NCBI GenBank assembly: GCA_016202545.1
Contig: JACQON010000007.1
Coordinates: forward strand, 1-64,000
Origin: Chloroflexota bacterium
Lineage (GTDB): Bacteria > Chloroflexota > Dehalococcoidia > Dehalococcoidales > JACQON01
Direction: 5' to 3'
Length of the DNA stretch: 64,000 bases
The notes under the pieces were generated by a model. The model had not been told where the DNA came from. It saw only the letters and a program-made list of their open reading frames with translations, and made no database searches. Made by a program: the position numbers and the translations under genes. Below are positions 1 to 8,931 of the stretch, piece after piece. Within the stretch, counting starts at the first letter, position 1, and each line of letters starts with the position of its first letter.

Positions 1-87
1 CAAAGAATTAAACTGTAATCGGGCAACTTGCTGGCTGAGAATCTGACTTAAAGGGGGTAAGACAGGGTGTGAATTTTAAGTTCGGTA

Positions 88-1269
88 ATGCCACGGGAAA
101 AATCAGTTGAAAGGAGCATTCAAATGCGGAGAGTAATATCAGTCTTTCTGGGGTTGATGTTGAGCTTGCTGGCTATCGGCGCTGGTTGCGCCCGCGCACC
201 TGCGCCAACGGTAACAGTTCCCGCGCCAACAGTAACAGCCCCGGGACCAACAGTCACGGTAACAGCACCAGCTCCCACCCCTACACCTACGCCAACACCG
301 GCACCGGAGAGCGCCGCGGAATTTTACAAGAATAAGACGGTAACTATCATCGTTCCCTGGGGAGCGGGAGGTGGCATCGATTACGCCGCACGGGCCTTTG
401 CCAGTTTCTGGTCAGATGTTACCGGTGGTGCCATGGTAGTTAAAAATGTCGTCGGTGGCGGTGGCTTATTGGGCCTTAATCAGTTGTATAAAACGGCGAA
501 GCCTGATGGGCTTACTCTAGGAGTAAATACTGTCGGCGCTAATAACATGCCATGGCTTCTTAAAGACCCCGGAGTAGAGTATGAGATTGATAAGTTCCTT
601 TACATCGGGCAAATCACCAAGGAGCCCCGGGTTCTGGTCGTGGGTTCAAAACTACCCCAGTCAATGGCGGAATTACAAAAGCTGGGCGGGCTCAAGTTTG
701 GTAGTTTTGGCGGTTCGACTGATGCCGCTACGCAGGGTATGGCGCTCATCATTGAACTTTTCGGTCTTAAAGATGCCAAAATAGTTGGCGGTATGGGTAG
801 CGCTGCGGACATAGTGCTCGCTATTGGCAGGGGCGAAATAGCTGGCTATACGACGCCAGTTGGAACCGCTGTAATGCAGCTAGCAACGGGCTTCATCAGT
901 CCACCCCCTGTTGTTGTTGACTTTGTGAGAAGCAAATGGGTTCCTGATTCACCTGCCCTTGTCGAGTTAGTGAAGCTCTCTCCGGAGCAGGAGACCCTGT
1001 TAAAGCTCTATGTCGGCGTCGGTGAAGGCGGTAAGATTATGTTTACGCCGCCAGGGGTGCCCGAGGACAGGATTAAGTTTTTGCGTGAAGCCTTTGCCAA
1101 AGTTGTCGCTCTGCCAGGACTTAAGAGCTTAACAAAAGATGTGTGGAAGGGATATGAACAGGTCAGCGGTGAGGAATATACCGCAGTAATAAATGCGGTG
1201 AAGACTTTCCCCAAGACATACACTGATATGCTGTTAGCAATCACAAATAAGTATGTGGCACTTCAGTAA
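88..1269 (+). CDS. tctC: Tripartite tricarboxylate transporter substrate-binding lipoprotein (TctC/Bug family)
   Basis: Signal/lipobox-like N-terminus (SLLAIGAGC) followed by a Pro/Thr-rich tether; 'KTVTIIVPWGAGGGIDYAARAFA' is typical of Bug/TctC proteins; followed by TctA and TctB. Start could be the ATG at 124 (MRRVISVFLG). Confidence 0.88.
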   Translation: MPREKSVERSIQMRRVISVFLGLMLSLLAIGAGCARAPAPTVTVPAPTVTAPGPTVTVTAPAPTPTPTPTPAPESAAEFYKNKTVTIIVPWGAGGGIDYAARAFASFWSDVTGGAMVVKNVVGGGGLLGLNQLYKTAKPDGLTLGVNTVGANNMPWLLKDPGVEYEIDKFLYIGQITKEPRVLVVGSKLPQSMAELQKLGGLKFGSFGGSTDAATQGMALIIELFGLKDAKIVGGMGSAADIVLAIGRGEIAGYTTPVGTAVMQLATGFISPPPVVVDFVRSKWVPDSPALVELVKLSPEQETLLKLYVGVGEGGKIMFTPPGVPEDRIKFLREAFAKVVALPGLKSLTKDVWKGYEQVSGEEYTAVINAVKTFPKTYTDMLLAITNKYVALQ

Positions 1270-1306
1270 TTAGATATTTTGTCGAGCAGACCGTCACGCG
1301 ATGTTA

Positions 1307-1365
1307 ATCTAACATTCACCAGGCGCCACGAGCAGGCTCGCCGCGGCGCTTGGCGGATGTTAGGG
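1307..1365. repeat. 59-bp imperfect palindrome / long hairpin between tctC and tctA
   Basis: CTAACATTCACCAGGCGCC pairs with GGCGCTTGGCGGATGTTAG (19-bp arm with 2 wobbles and 1 mismatch) around an inner CGAG/CTCG stem. Confidence 0.8.
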
Positions 1366-1378
1366 CAAGGGGGAAGCC

Positions 1379-2881
1379 ATAGGTTTAGAAGCGTTTGTTG
1401 ATGCCTTGCAGAATTTTAGCCACCTAAGCGTTCTCCTTTACTTGTTTGCCGGGTCTATCGTTGGGCTTATCATTGGTGTTCTTCCCGGTATTGGTATGGT
1501 GCTGGGAATGGCTCTCTTTTTGCCCTTTGTTTTTGTGATGAGGCCTGAAGATGCGTTGACCTTTTTGGTAGCGCTTGGTAGTACTGCGGTGACTGCTGGT
1601 TCAATAACCGCTATTTTATTAAACATACCAGGAGAGGCGGCCAGTATAGCTACCCTCATGGACGGTTATCCGATGAGCCAGAAGGGGCAAGCTGGTCGCG
1701 CTCTGGGGGCAGCACTGACATCCTCGGTAATGGGGGGCGTCTTTTCGGGGCTGCTTGCTTTGGGGATGGTATTCTTAATATTGCCCATGATTCTGGCCAT
1801 TACATCCGCCGATATGGTTTTTTTAATTCTTCTGGGACTAGCATTTATTGGTGTTCTGGGTACAGGCTCGACGCTCAAGGGCCTGATTAGTGGCGGACTG
1901 GGCCTGATGATTGGTTTCATGGGGGTACAACTGATAAGTGCGGTGCCACGCTTTACCTTCGGCAGTATCTACCTTTACGAGGGCATTGGTATGATTCCTC
2001 TTGCCATGGGATTATATGCCATCCCTGAAATGATTGAATTAGCGTCCAAGGGTGGTAACATTGCTAAGGCAGAGGTGGTAATTAAAGGAATGCGGGAGGT
2101 GCTGGAGGGGATAAAGGATGTATTTCGCCACTGGCTTTTGTGGCTGCGTTCGACTATGGTTGGCTACATCGTGGGGGTCATCCCCGGGATAGGCATCGGA
2201 GTCGCTCCCTTCGTTGCTTATGGTCAGGCCAAGCGGGCTTCAAAACATCCCGAGAGATTTGGCACCGGCATTGTTGAAGGTGTTATTGCCCCAGAAAGCT
2301 CTAACAATGCCGTTCAAGGCGGGGCGTTACTGACTACTCTGGCTCTCGGCATACCCGGCAGTGCTAGCATGGCTATACTCCTTGGGGCATTTCTAATGCT
2401 GGGGCTTATACCTGGCCCGAAGATGATGATAGACCACCTTGACCTATCACTCACTCTGCTGTTAGTTGTCATTTTTGGTAATGTCATAGGTGCCCTTATT
2501 TGTCTCCTGGCGGCACCATATCTGGCTAAGGTAGCCCTGGTTTCTGTCCGCATCCTGGTTCCTTCGATTTTGGTTATAATCCTTGTCAGCACCTTCGTTC
2601 AAGAACAGCGGTTCAGTGATGTTATTATAGCTCTCGTCTTCACCGGGCTGGGCCTGGCCATGAACAAATACGGTTATAGCCGGGCAGCGCTATTTCTTGG
2701 CTATATTCTAGGGCCTCTCTTCGAAAAATACCTTTTTGTCGCGCTGCAAATATCTGGCCCGCTATTTTTTGTGAGGCCTATTAGTTTGACCCTAATCCTT
2801 ATTCTGCTAGTGCTTTTTACCTATAGACCCATGGGCTCTCTATTACAGCGGCGTTTTAAGCACGGAGTCAAAGGAGCGTGA
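1379..2881 (+). CDS. tctA: Tripartite tricarboxylate transporter permease, large subunit (TctA)
   Basis: 491-aa ORF with TctA-like 'GVLPGIGMVLGMALFLPFVF' and 'GVIPGIGIGVAPFVAYGQAKRASK'. ORF-track start is TTG 1406; the conserved N-terminus (GLEAFVDALQNF) extends to a candidate ATA start at 1379. Confidence 0.88.
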   Translation: MGLEAFVDALQNFSHLSVLLYLFAGSIVGLIIGVLPGIGMVLGMALFLPFVFVMRPEDALTFLVALGSTAVTAGSITAILLNIPGEAASIATLMDGYPMSQKGQAGRALGAALTSSVMGGVFSGLLALGMVFLILPMILAITSADMVFLILLGLAFIGVLGTGSTLKGLISGGLGLMIGFMGVQLISAVPRFTFGSIYLYEGIGMIPLAMGLYAIPEMIELASKGGNIAKAEVVIKGMREVLEGIKDVFRHWLLWLRSTMVGYIVGVIPGIGIGVAPFVAYGQAKRASKHPERFGTGIVEGVIAPESSNNAVQGGALLTTLALGIPGSASMAILLGAFLMLGLIPGPKMMIDHLDLSLTLLLVVIFGNVIGALICLLAAPYLAKVALVSVRILVPSILVIILVSTFVQEQRFSDVIIALVFTGLGLAMNKYGYSRAALFLGYILGPLFEKYLFVALQISGPLFFVRPISLTLILILLVLFTYRPMGSLLQRRFKHGVKGA

Positions 2882-3351
2882 AGCTAAGAGGCAATACCTA
2901 CTTTCTGATGGTAATTGCGGGAGTGATGCTGGCAGCTATTATCGCATCGCTAAGCATGCAATACTTTACAGCCAAGCTGCTCCCCATGGTCATTGGTGGT
3001 GCTGTTTTTGCCCTAGCGGTGACAGGATTATTGAAGGACATCCTGGTGAGAGATGGGCGTGAGAAAATTGTAACTCCAGGTAAAGCTGATGAAAGTGAAG
3101 AGGCAAAGGATGACTTGCGTGGATATTTACCTAGTATTGGGTGGGTAGTCGCATTTTCGCTATCCATTTACTTACTGGGTTTTCTAATAGCCATTCCCCT
3201 GTTTGCTCTTACCTACATGAAGTTGCATGGTGTAAAATGGCTACAAACTATCGTCTTTGCCATTCTCGCTACAGCGCTTGTTTATGGGATATTTGAACGT
3301 TTGCTGGAAGTCACCTTGTACCGGGGGCTAATTCTTGCCTGGCTAGGCTAG
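2878..3351 (+). CDS. tctB: Tripartite tricarboxylate transporter small membrane subunit (TctB family)
   Basis: 157-aa multi-TM protein; GTG start overlaps the tctA stop (GTGA); position downstream of tctA. Confidence 0.75.
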   Translation: MKLRGNTYFLMVIAGVMLAAIIASLSMQYFTAKLLPMVIGGAVFALAVTGLLKDILVRDGREKIVTPGKADESEEAKDDLRGYLPSIGWVVAFSLSIYLLGFLIAIPLFALTYMKLHGVKWLQTIVFAILATALVYGIFERLLEVTLYRGLILAWLG

Positions 3352-3588
3352 CTATTTCATCCGGATTCTTGTTTCACCTGGCAGTGAGGTAATCTTCATC
3401 CCTCATCGACCTTGACCCTTGCCAAGACTGAAGCCCCCGTTTCCGAATGTCAAGAAACTGTACTTGGTTTGCCTGCTAACTGGGTGTTCGTTACCCCAAT
3501 CAAGGTAAGGAAATATACTTCCTGACCTCACGCGAAGGCTCACTTTGGCGACTGTTGTAGATAGAAAGAAAGGGCCGGCAATTGCTGC

Positions 3589-4419
3589 TTACCGTCCCCT
3601 GAACGAAGGCCGTGGTCGCTTCTCCAGGAAAGCACGTGCGCTTTCTTTAAAATCCTCAGTCCGCCAGCACAATTGTTGGGCATAAGTCTCCCAATCTATA
3701 TGGCGAGCCGCGTCGTCAATGACGCTCCTGTACACGAGCCTCTTGGTCAACTCTATGGCAATCGGAGCTTGTTCGACAATCCTGGCTGCCAATTCGTGGG
3801 CTGTTTTCATCAAGTCATCATGCGGAACAACTCGGCTTACAATACCCAATGATTTCGCCTCTTCGGCATCGATGGTAACGCCTGTGAACATCAGCTCCAG
3901 GGCTTTTGATATTCCTGTTGCCCGGGGCAGAAAATAGGTCAAAGCGCAATCGGGCACTAGGCCCAGTAATATAAAGGCTGAGCCGAACTTCGCTTTGACC
4001 GAGGCTATTCTGATATCACAGCTCATAGCAAGGGAAAAACCGGCACCGAGAGCAGGGCCGTTGATGGCTGCGATCACTGGCTTGTCCAACCTGGGGAAGA
4101 TTTCGATCCAGTTCCCGACGCGCCGGAGACGTTCATAGCGGGACTCCGCTGTCATGGTGCCGTCAATGCGAGCCTTCAGAGCTTGAATGTCACCCCCGGC
4201 GCAGAAGGCTGAGCTAGCACCAGTGATAATTACCGCTCTAACCGCGTCGTCCTGGGCTATTTCGCTCACGGCTGAGATGAGGCTTTTTCTCATTTGCGTG
4301 GTGATAGCATTCCTCTTATCCGGGACATTCAAAATGATAGTGGCAACCCCGTCTTTCTTCTCTAATAGCAAATCTTCGTAGTGCATTTTGAGTATCTCCG
4401 TTAGGGCATAGACCGTCAA
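3589..4419 (-). CDS. Enoyl-CoA hydratase/isomerase (crotonase) family protein
   Basis: 'GASSAFCAGGDIQALK' and 'KPVIAAINGPALGAGFSLAMSCDIRIAS' are crotonase signatures; probable start at MHYEDLL. Confidence 0.9.
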   Translation of the reverse strand: MTVYALTEILKMHYEDLLLEKKDGVATIILNVPDKRNAITTQMRKSLISAVSEIAQDDAVRAVIITGASSAFCAGGDIQALKARIDGTMTAESRYERLRRVGNWIEIFPRLDKPVIAAINGPALGAGFSLAMSCDIRIASVKAKFGSAFILLGLVPDCALTYFLPRATGISKALELMFTGVTIDAEEAKSLGIVSRVVPHDDLMKTAHELAARIVEQAPIAIELTKRLVYRSVIDDAARHIDWETYAQQLCWRTEDFKESARAFLEKRPRPSFRGR

Positions 4420-4426
4420 AATTTAT

Positions 4427-5860
4427 TTAGATGTTTATGCCATACTTCTGCCATTGCGCTACCACTTTTGCCTTAATATCGGGGTCATCACATAATGGCG
4501 GGGGTTCTGTTCCCTCGGCTTCATATTCGTATATGGGCATGGTTGCATCTATCCCCGTGTGAGCCAACCAGTCCCGTTTGGAATAGGACTGAGAAACATC
4601 TAAGCTCTCACCAAGACACCGCGGAATTACCAATATATCCCTGTCCCCTTGAACAAGATTCGCTATTGCCCATTCAACCTCTTTGGGATTCCGAACATCA
4701 ACACCTTCATCTACCACAATGACATGTTTAATGAGGGAACCAAATTCAGGGTCGGACCAAATCTTCTGCATTATCTCGAGGGGTTGCCCTCGCCTTAATG
4801 TCCTTATGGAAACAATGGCGTGGAAGCCGCTGCTCCAGATAGGCACAGAAACATCTACTACCCCATCAACTTTCTTTAACGCTTTGTAGAGAAGATACTC
4901 CTCCCCCTTAATCCAGAGGAGGCCACTTTCGACCCATCCCCTGCCCTTAGGTGCTCCTTCTCTCGTTCCCTGAAATATGGGGTTATTTCGGTGAGTTATG
5001 GCTTTTAAGTGAAACACATTGGCGTGTTGTGCCCCACCTTGGAAACCGGTATATTCCCCAAATGGGCCATCGGGCTCTAGCTCTTCAGGGTACACCTCTC
5101 CCTCCAATATAATTTCTGAGGTGGCTGGCACCTCTAAATCGCAGGTTTCACACTTAACTAATTCCAGAGGCTCTTGTCTCAATGCCCCCGCGTAGGCATC
5201 CTCAGCGGGAGGATGCCTGAACCTTGCCCCGGCCGCAAGCAGATAACAGGGCTCTGGGCCAAATACAACTGCTACTGGCATAGGTTTACCCGGATATGAG
5301 CGCTGCCACCTCTGAAGATGTTGCAGACCATGCGTGTGAGGGCACATAAGTAGACTGGTTTCATTTTTCGTCCTCACCATCATTCGATAGATACCGGTGT
5401 TCTGCACCCCTGTCTCCGGGTCTCTGGTTACCTGCAATCCTAGAGTGCCAATAAAAGGGGCTCTATCCTCCTTATGCCATTTCACCGGAGGGAAGATAGC
5501 GTTAAGGTCGGCTTTTCCCCCTACTAAAATTTTTTCCTTACACGGCCCGGTCTTAACCAATTTGGGTGGTATGGGGTGCTCGGTCCTCCTTATCCATTCT
5601 TCCGTTATTTCCTTCTCACTGACAGAAGCATCCATCTCCAAGGCTAGCGCCAGATGTTTAGGTGTCCCAATTATCCCGCATACTATTGACACATTATGGC
5701 CCTTAACATTTTCAAAAAGCACTGCCGGGCCAGCGGCTTCTTGCAGGTTCTTGGTGACACCGTTTATCTCCCATTCCGGGTCTACTTCCGCTTTCACTCT
5801 CGCCAAAAGTCCTTCCTTCTCAAGCAAAGCTATAAATTCCCTTAAATCCTTGTACGCCAT
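4427..5860 (-). CDS. UbiD family decarboxylase (paralog 1)
   Basis: UbiD-like 'LEGEVYPEELEPDGPFGEYTGF' and 'LKAITHRNNPIFQGTREG'; 477 aa. Confidence 0.9.
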   Translation of the reverse strand: MAYKDLREFIALLEKEGLLARVKAEVDPEWEINGVTKNLQEAAGPAVLFENVKGHNVSIVCGIIGTPKHLALALEMDASVSEKEITEEWIRRTEHPIPPKLVKTGPCKEKILVGGKADLNAIFPPVKWHKEDRAPFIGTLGLQVTRDPETGVQNTGIYRMMVRTKNETSLLMCPHTHGLQHLQRWQRSYPGKPMPVAVVFGPEPCYLLAAGARFRHPPAEDAYAGALRQEPLELVKCETCDLEVPATSEIILEGEVYPEELEPDGPFGEYTGFQGGAQHANVFHLKAITHRNNPIFQGTREGAPKGRGWVESGLLWIKGEEYLLYKALKKVDGVVDVSVPIWSSGFHAIVSIRTLRRGQPLEIMQKIWSDPEFGSLIKHVIVVDEGVDVRNPKEVEWAIANLVQGDRDILVIPRCLGESLDVSQSYSKRDWLAHTGIDATMPIYEYEAEGTEPPPLCDDPDIKAKVVAQWQKYGINI

Positions 5861-5933
5861 AATTTGTTGCCTCCTCTCTTAGTAAAACTATTTTCATCCA
5901 CCAGCTTAAAGCTCTCCAGAGCTGTTGGCGACG

Positions 5934-7256
5934 TCACCCGCGTTTTATCGCTCTTTGTTTTGGCGGTAACCAAAGCTTCGCCGAGCCATGGCCATCCCAG
6001 TAAACAACACCGGATGCATCTACCAGCTTCATGGCATACTTGGGACACTGCGATACACAAACCCCGCATCCCCAGCAAAGCTCATTATTTAAGACCACTC
6101 GCCCATGTTCTCTATCTATTCTCTCTATGCTTCCGTAGACACATGAATTGACACACACGCCGCATAAGTTGCACAAGTCGTAATCAATCCTCGGCGTAAT
6201 TGGTGATGGAACTGGATAAGTTTCTGGCACAACATCCTCAAGCTTCTGTACTCTTGGTAGCAGCTTGCCAATGAACTCATTAACTGAACGGTATCCTTTC
6301 TGCATCATCCAATCTTCGATTTCTTGTGCAATTTGCTGAAGTAACTCTGGACCTTTGAAATGCACGGCACTGCATATCTCAACGACGTCCGCGCCCAAGA
6401 GCATATATCCGACGATATCCCGCCACTGCCAGGCACCACCTGAGGGACAAATGGGGCAGCTAATCCCGGCCTGCTTCAGCGTCACCAGTTTGGCTGACAT
6501 CTCTGGTATCACCGACCTGCCAGCTACCATAGCCCACAGCAGAGGAAGGCCGAAAAAGTCCTCGTTGTCCACATCAACGAATATCCCCAGAGGTGCTATC
6601 ATAAGCGAGATGCTGGAAACTCCCGCCTTCTCATATCCCCGGCATCTTTCGGCAAGAAGATGAGGGTAGACATGTGTATTGGGCTTGGCGCTGAGCGGGG
6701 CGCTTACTGCTCGTTTTATAGCCCATATCAATTCACTTTCCAGTGCGAGGATTTCGTCCGCCTCGGGTAATGTCGCCTCATTTGGACAACCATACCACAG
6801 CACCTGAATGATATCGGGTTCCAGTTCGTCAATCCTCTTCGCCAGGTCAAGCAAAGCCTGCCTATCATCACTCATTTCCACTGCCATCGAAGCGATAAAT
6901 TTTGCTCCGGCGTCATGACAGGCCTTAATCGCCTCGGTGCCGACTTTTCGCACCCATTCCTCAACAGGCAGCGTTGAACAACCTTCGGAGCCACCCCACA
7001 CCCCCATTTGTAGACCCTTGCCAAAGCGGTCGAGGGCTACATTATGGGGACATGTCCTCGTTCTGGATAGCGGATTGGTAGACAGCGATTTCATGACAAC
7101 AGCTCCGGCTCCGCCTTCAGCGCACCGTCTAATACCTCTAAGGTCAGCAGTCATATCGCTGGCCCCAACTATCAGCGGATTCCTCAGTTTTATTCCTCCC
7201 ATCTCTACGGATAGGTCTATCTTCTCCACTTCGTTCCTCCTTTTACCTTGCGGCAT
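5934..7256 (-). CDS. Dihydroorotate/dihydropyrimidine dehydrogenase-like (PreA-type) protein with C-terminal 2x[4Fe-4S] ferredoxin domain
   Basis: 'GGIKLRNPLIVGASDMTAD' FMN-barrel start; C-terminal 'CNLCGVCVNSC' and 'CWGCGVCVSQCP'. Confidence 0.83.
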   Translation of the reverse strand: MPQGKRRNEVEKIDLSVEMGGIKLRNPLIVGASDMTADLRGIRRCAEGGAGAVVMKSLSTNPLSRTRTCPHNVALDRFGKGLQMGVWGGSEGCSTLPVEEWVRKVGTEAIKACHDAGAKFIASMAVEMSDDRQALLDLAKRIDELEPDIIQVLWYGCPNEATLPEADEILALESELIWAIKRAVSAPLSAKPNTHVYPHLLAERCRGYEKAGVSSISLMIAPLGIFVDVDNEDFFGLPLLWAMVAGRSVIPEMSAKLVTLKQAGISCPICPSGGAWQWRDIVGYMLLGADVVEICSAVHFKGPELLQQIAQEIEDWMMQKGYRSVNEFIGKLLPRVQKLEDVVPETYPVPSPITPRIDYDLCNLCGVCVNSCVYGSIERIDREHGRVVLNNELCWGCGVCVSQCPKYAMKLVDASGVVYWDGHGSAKLWLPPKQRAIKRG

Positions 7257-7397
7257 CTCTACTTTCGGTCACTTAAAGAAGCCTTAACACAAAGAAAACG
7301 GCCTTGACTTGCATGCGAAAGCCGCTTACGATTCTTAATGATATGCTCAAACATCATATTCCCTGGAACTCGTTAATTAGGACCGTTGCTTCCCATC

Positions 7398-8585
7398 CTA
7401 TCGGAACCGGGACAATCTAAACCCTTCAAGAGGGATGGACGATTCCCCAAAGCAAATTAACTCGGCAATTGATTTCCCCACTCCAGCCCCAACGCTCATG
7501 CCATAGTCATTGAGACCACCCGCCATAATAAACCCATCCAGGTCATCAACCTTCCCTAAAATAGGCTGGCCGTCAGGAGTATGTACATAGTAATTAGCAT
7601 AGCCCCTGATGATGTGCACCGGCTGGCTTTTCAAGACGGGCAGATATCTCATTGCCGTTTTAGATATGGCCTGGTATGCCCTGAGAGTTGTTCTCTTGTC
7701 TATCCCTACGAAGTCGTTCATGCCTCCAATCAGCAGGTTGCCTTTCTTCTGAGGGTTAGCGGCAAAGGCAACCGTCTCTGCGGTGGCTGCCGCCCTGTCA
7801 AGGTCCTTGTAGTAGGAAACGCTTATTATCGGCCTTCTTATCAGGTTCTGAACCTCCTCGGTGACAAGAAACTGCTCTCTGTTTGCGATAATCGGTATCT
7901 TTATGCCCACCATCTTTCCAATGGCTGGTGCGGCAACCCCGCAGGCATTTACAATATATTTTGTCCCTATCTCACCGTTGGTGGTGATTACAGATTTTAC
8001 CTGTCCGTTTTCGGCCTTAATATCCACAGCCTGAGTATGTTCATGAATGTGGACTCCCATCTCTCTCACCTTATCAGCCAAGGCGCACATCAGGTACAAA
8101 ACATTTATGTGGCCATCTGTGGTACGAAACTCCGCCCCAAACAGGTCCGGGGCTACATTTGGCTCCAATTCCAGGAGTTCCTCTCTCTGTACTAGCCTTA
8201 AGCCAGTCACGTCCATTTTGAGTCGAGCCTCAACAGATGCTTTCCTTTCCTCCAATTGAGACTCGGTTTCGATCAATGGAAGGTATCCGCATCTCTCAAA
8301 CTCCAAATCGCGTCCCCATTCTTCGTTGAAACGCTCATATTCGTCTATATTCACCTTACCCAAGGCGAACATGGCCCTGCTCTCCCAAAGTGACGACATC
8401 GAGGTTATCACGGCGGCATTTGCTCCTGAAGCCATACAGCCCACCTCTCCCTTTTCCACAACCGCCACATCTCCCCTCCCCAATTTGGCCAAATAATACG
8501 CCGTGGAAAGTCCAGCTATCCCTGCTCCCAAAACTACCACTTCTGCATGACGCTGCATCCAGATACCTCTTGCGAGCAGTTTCAA
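7398..8585 (-). CDS. FAD-dependent oxidoreductase, DAO/glycine oxidase-like
   Basis: 'AEVVVLGAGIAGLSTAYYLAKLG' Rossmann dinucleotide-binding motif and 'GFIMAGGLNDYGMSVGAGVGKSIAELI' C-terminus. Likely start at MQRHAE. Confidence 0.87.
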   Translation of the reverse strand: MKLLARGIWMQRHAEVVVLGAGIAGLSTAYYLAKLGRGDVAVVEKGEVGCMASGANAAVITSMSSLWESRAMFALGKVNIDEYERFNEEWGRDLEFERCGYLPLIETESQLEERKASVEARLKMDVTGLRLVQREELLELEPNVAPDLFGAEFRTTDGHINVLYLMCALADKVREMGVHIHEHTQAVDIKAENGQVKSVITTNGEIGTKYIVNACGVAAPAIGKMVGIKIPIIANREQFLVTEEVQNLIRRPIISVSYYKDLDRAAATAETVAFAANPQKKGNLLIGGMNDFVGIDKRTTLRAYQAISKTAMRYLPVLKSQPVHIIRGYANYYVHTPDGQPILGKVDDLDGFIMAGGLNDYGMSVGAGVGKSIAELICFGESSIPLEGFRLSRFR

Positions 8586-8931
8586 AGGTTACCACCCTGT
8601 AGATAACAGGGCTATAACCCCTCTCTTAACACGCGACCTGGCTGTACAAAATATCTAGCAGTTCAAGGGAGATTGCAGCGAGTAACCATGTCACCAGCCT
8701 CGCCATATATTTGCCTCGTCACACGCGTTCTCGTCCCAGCCCAATAGTCAGCGGTCTCCAAGTCACCTTGTTCCTTCTGCTCCGAAACAGTTCTACTTAT
8801 TAAGGGTGTGGATTAAACGCCCTATATTTAGCAACGGCATCTTTCTTGTATTTGTCTTCTCTCGACGGATGCTTTCCCACATATGCTAAACTCATCACTT
8901 GAGTTGAGATTTTTCTCTCTGTCAGCCTTTT

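Noticed and set aside
199-309. Pro/Thr-rich repeat in tctC as a functional tandem repeat
   Set aside because: It is an ordinary low-complexity lipoprotein tether; a similar linker is present in the cytochrome c gene.
1307-1365. True integron attC cassette site
   Set aside because: No integrase in the window, R' core GTTAGGG misses the GTTRRRY consensus, and the stem lacks extrahelical bases; kept only as a palindrome.
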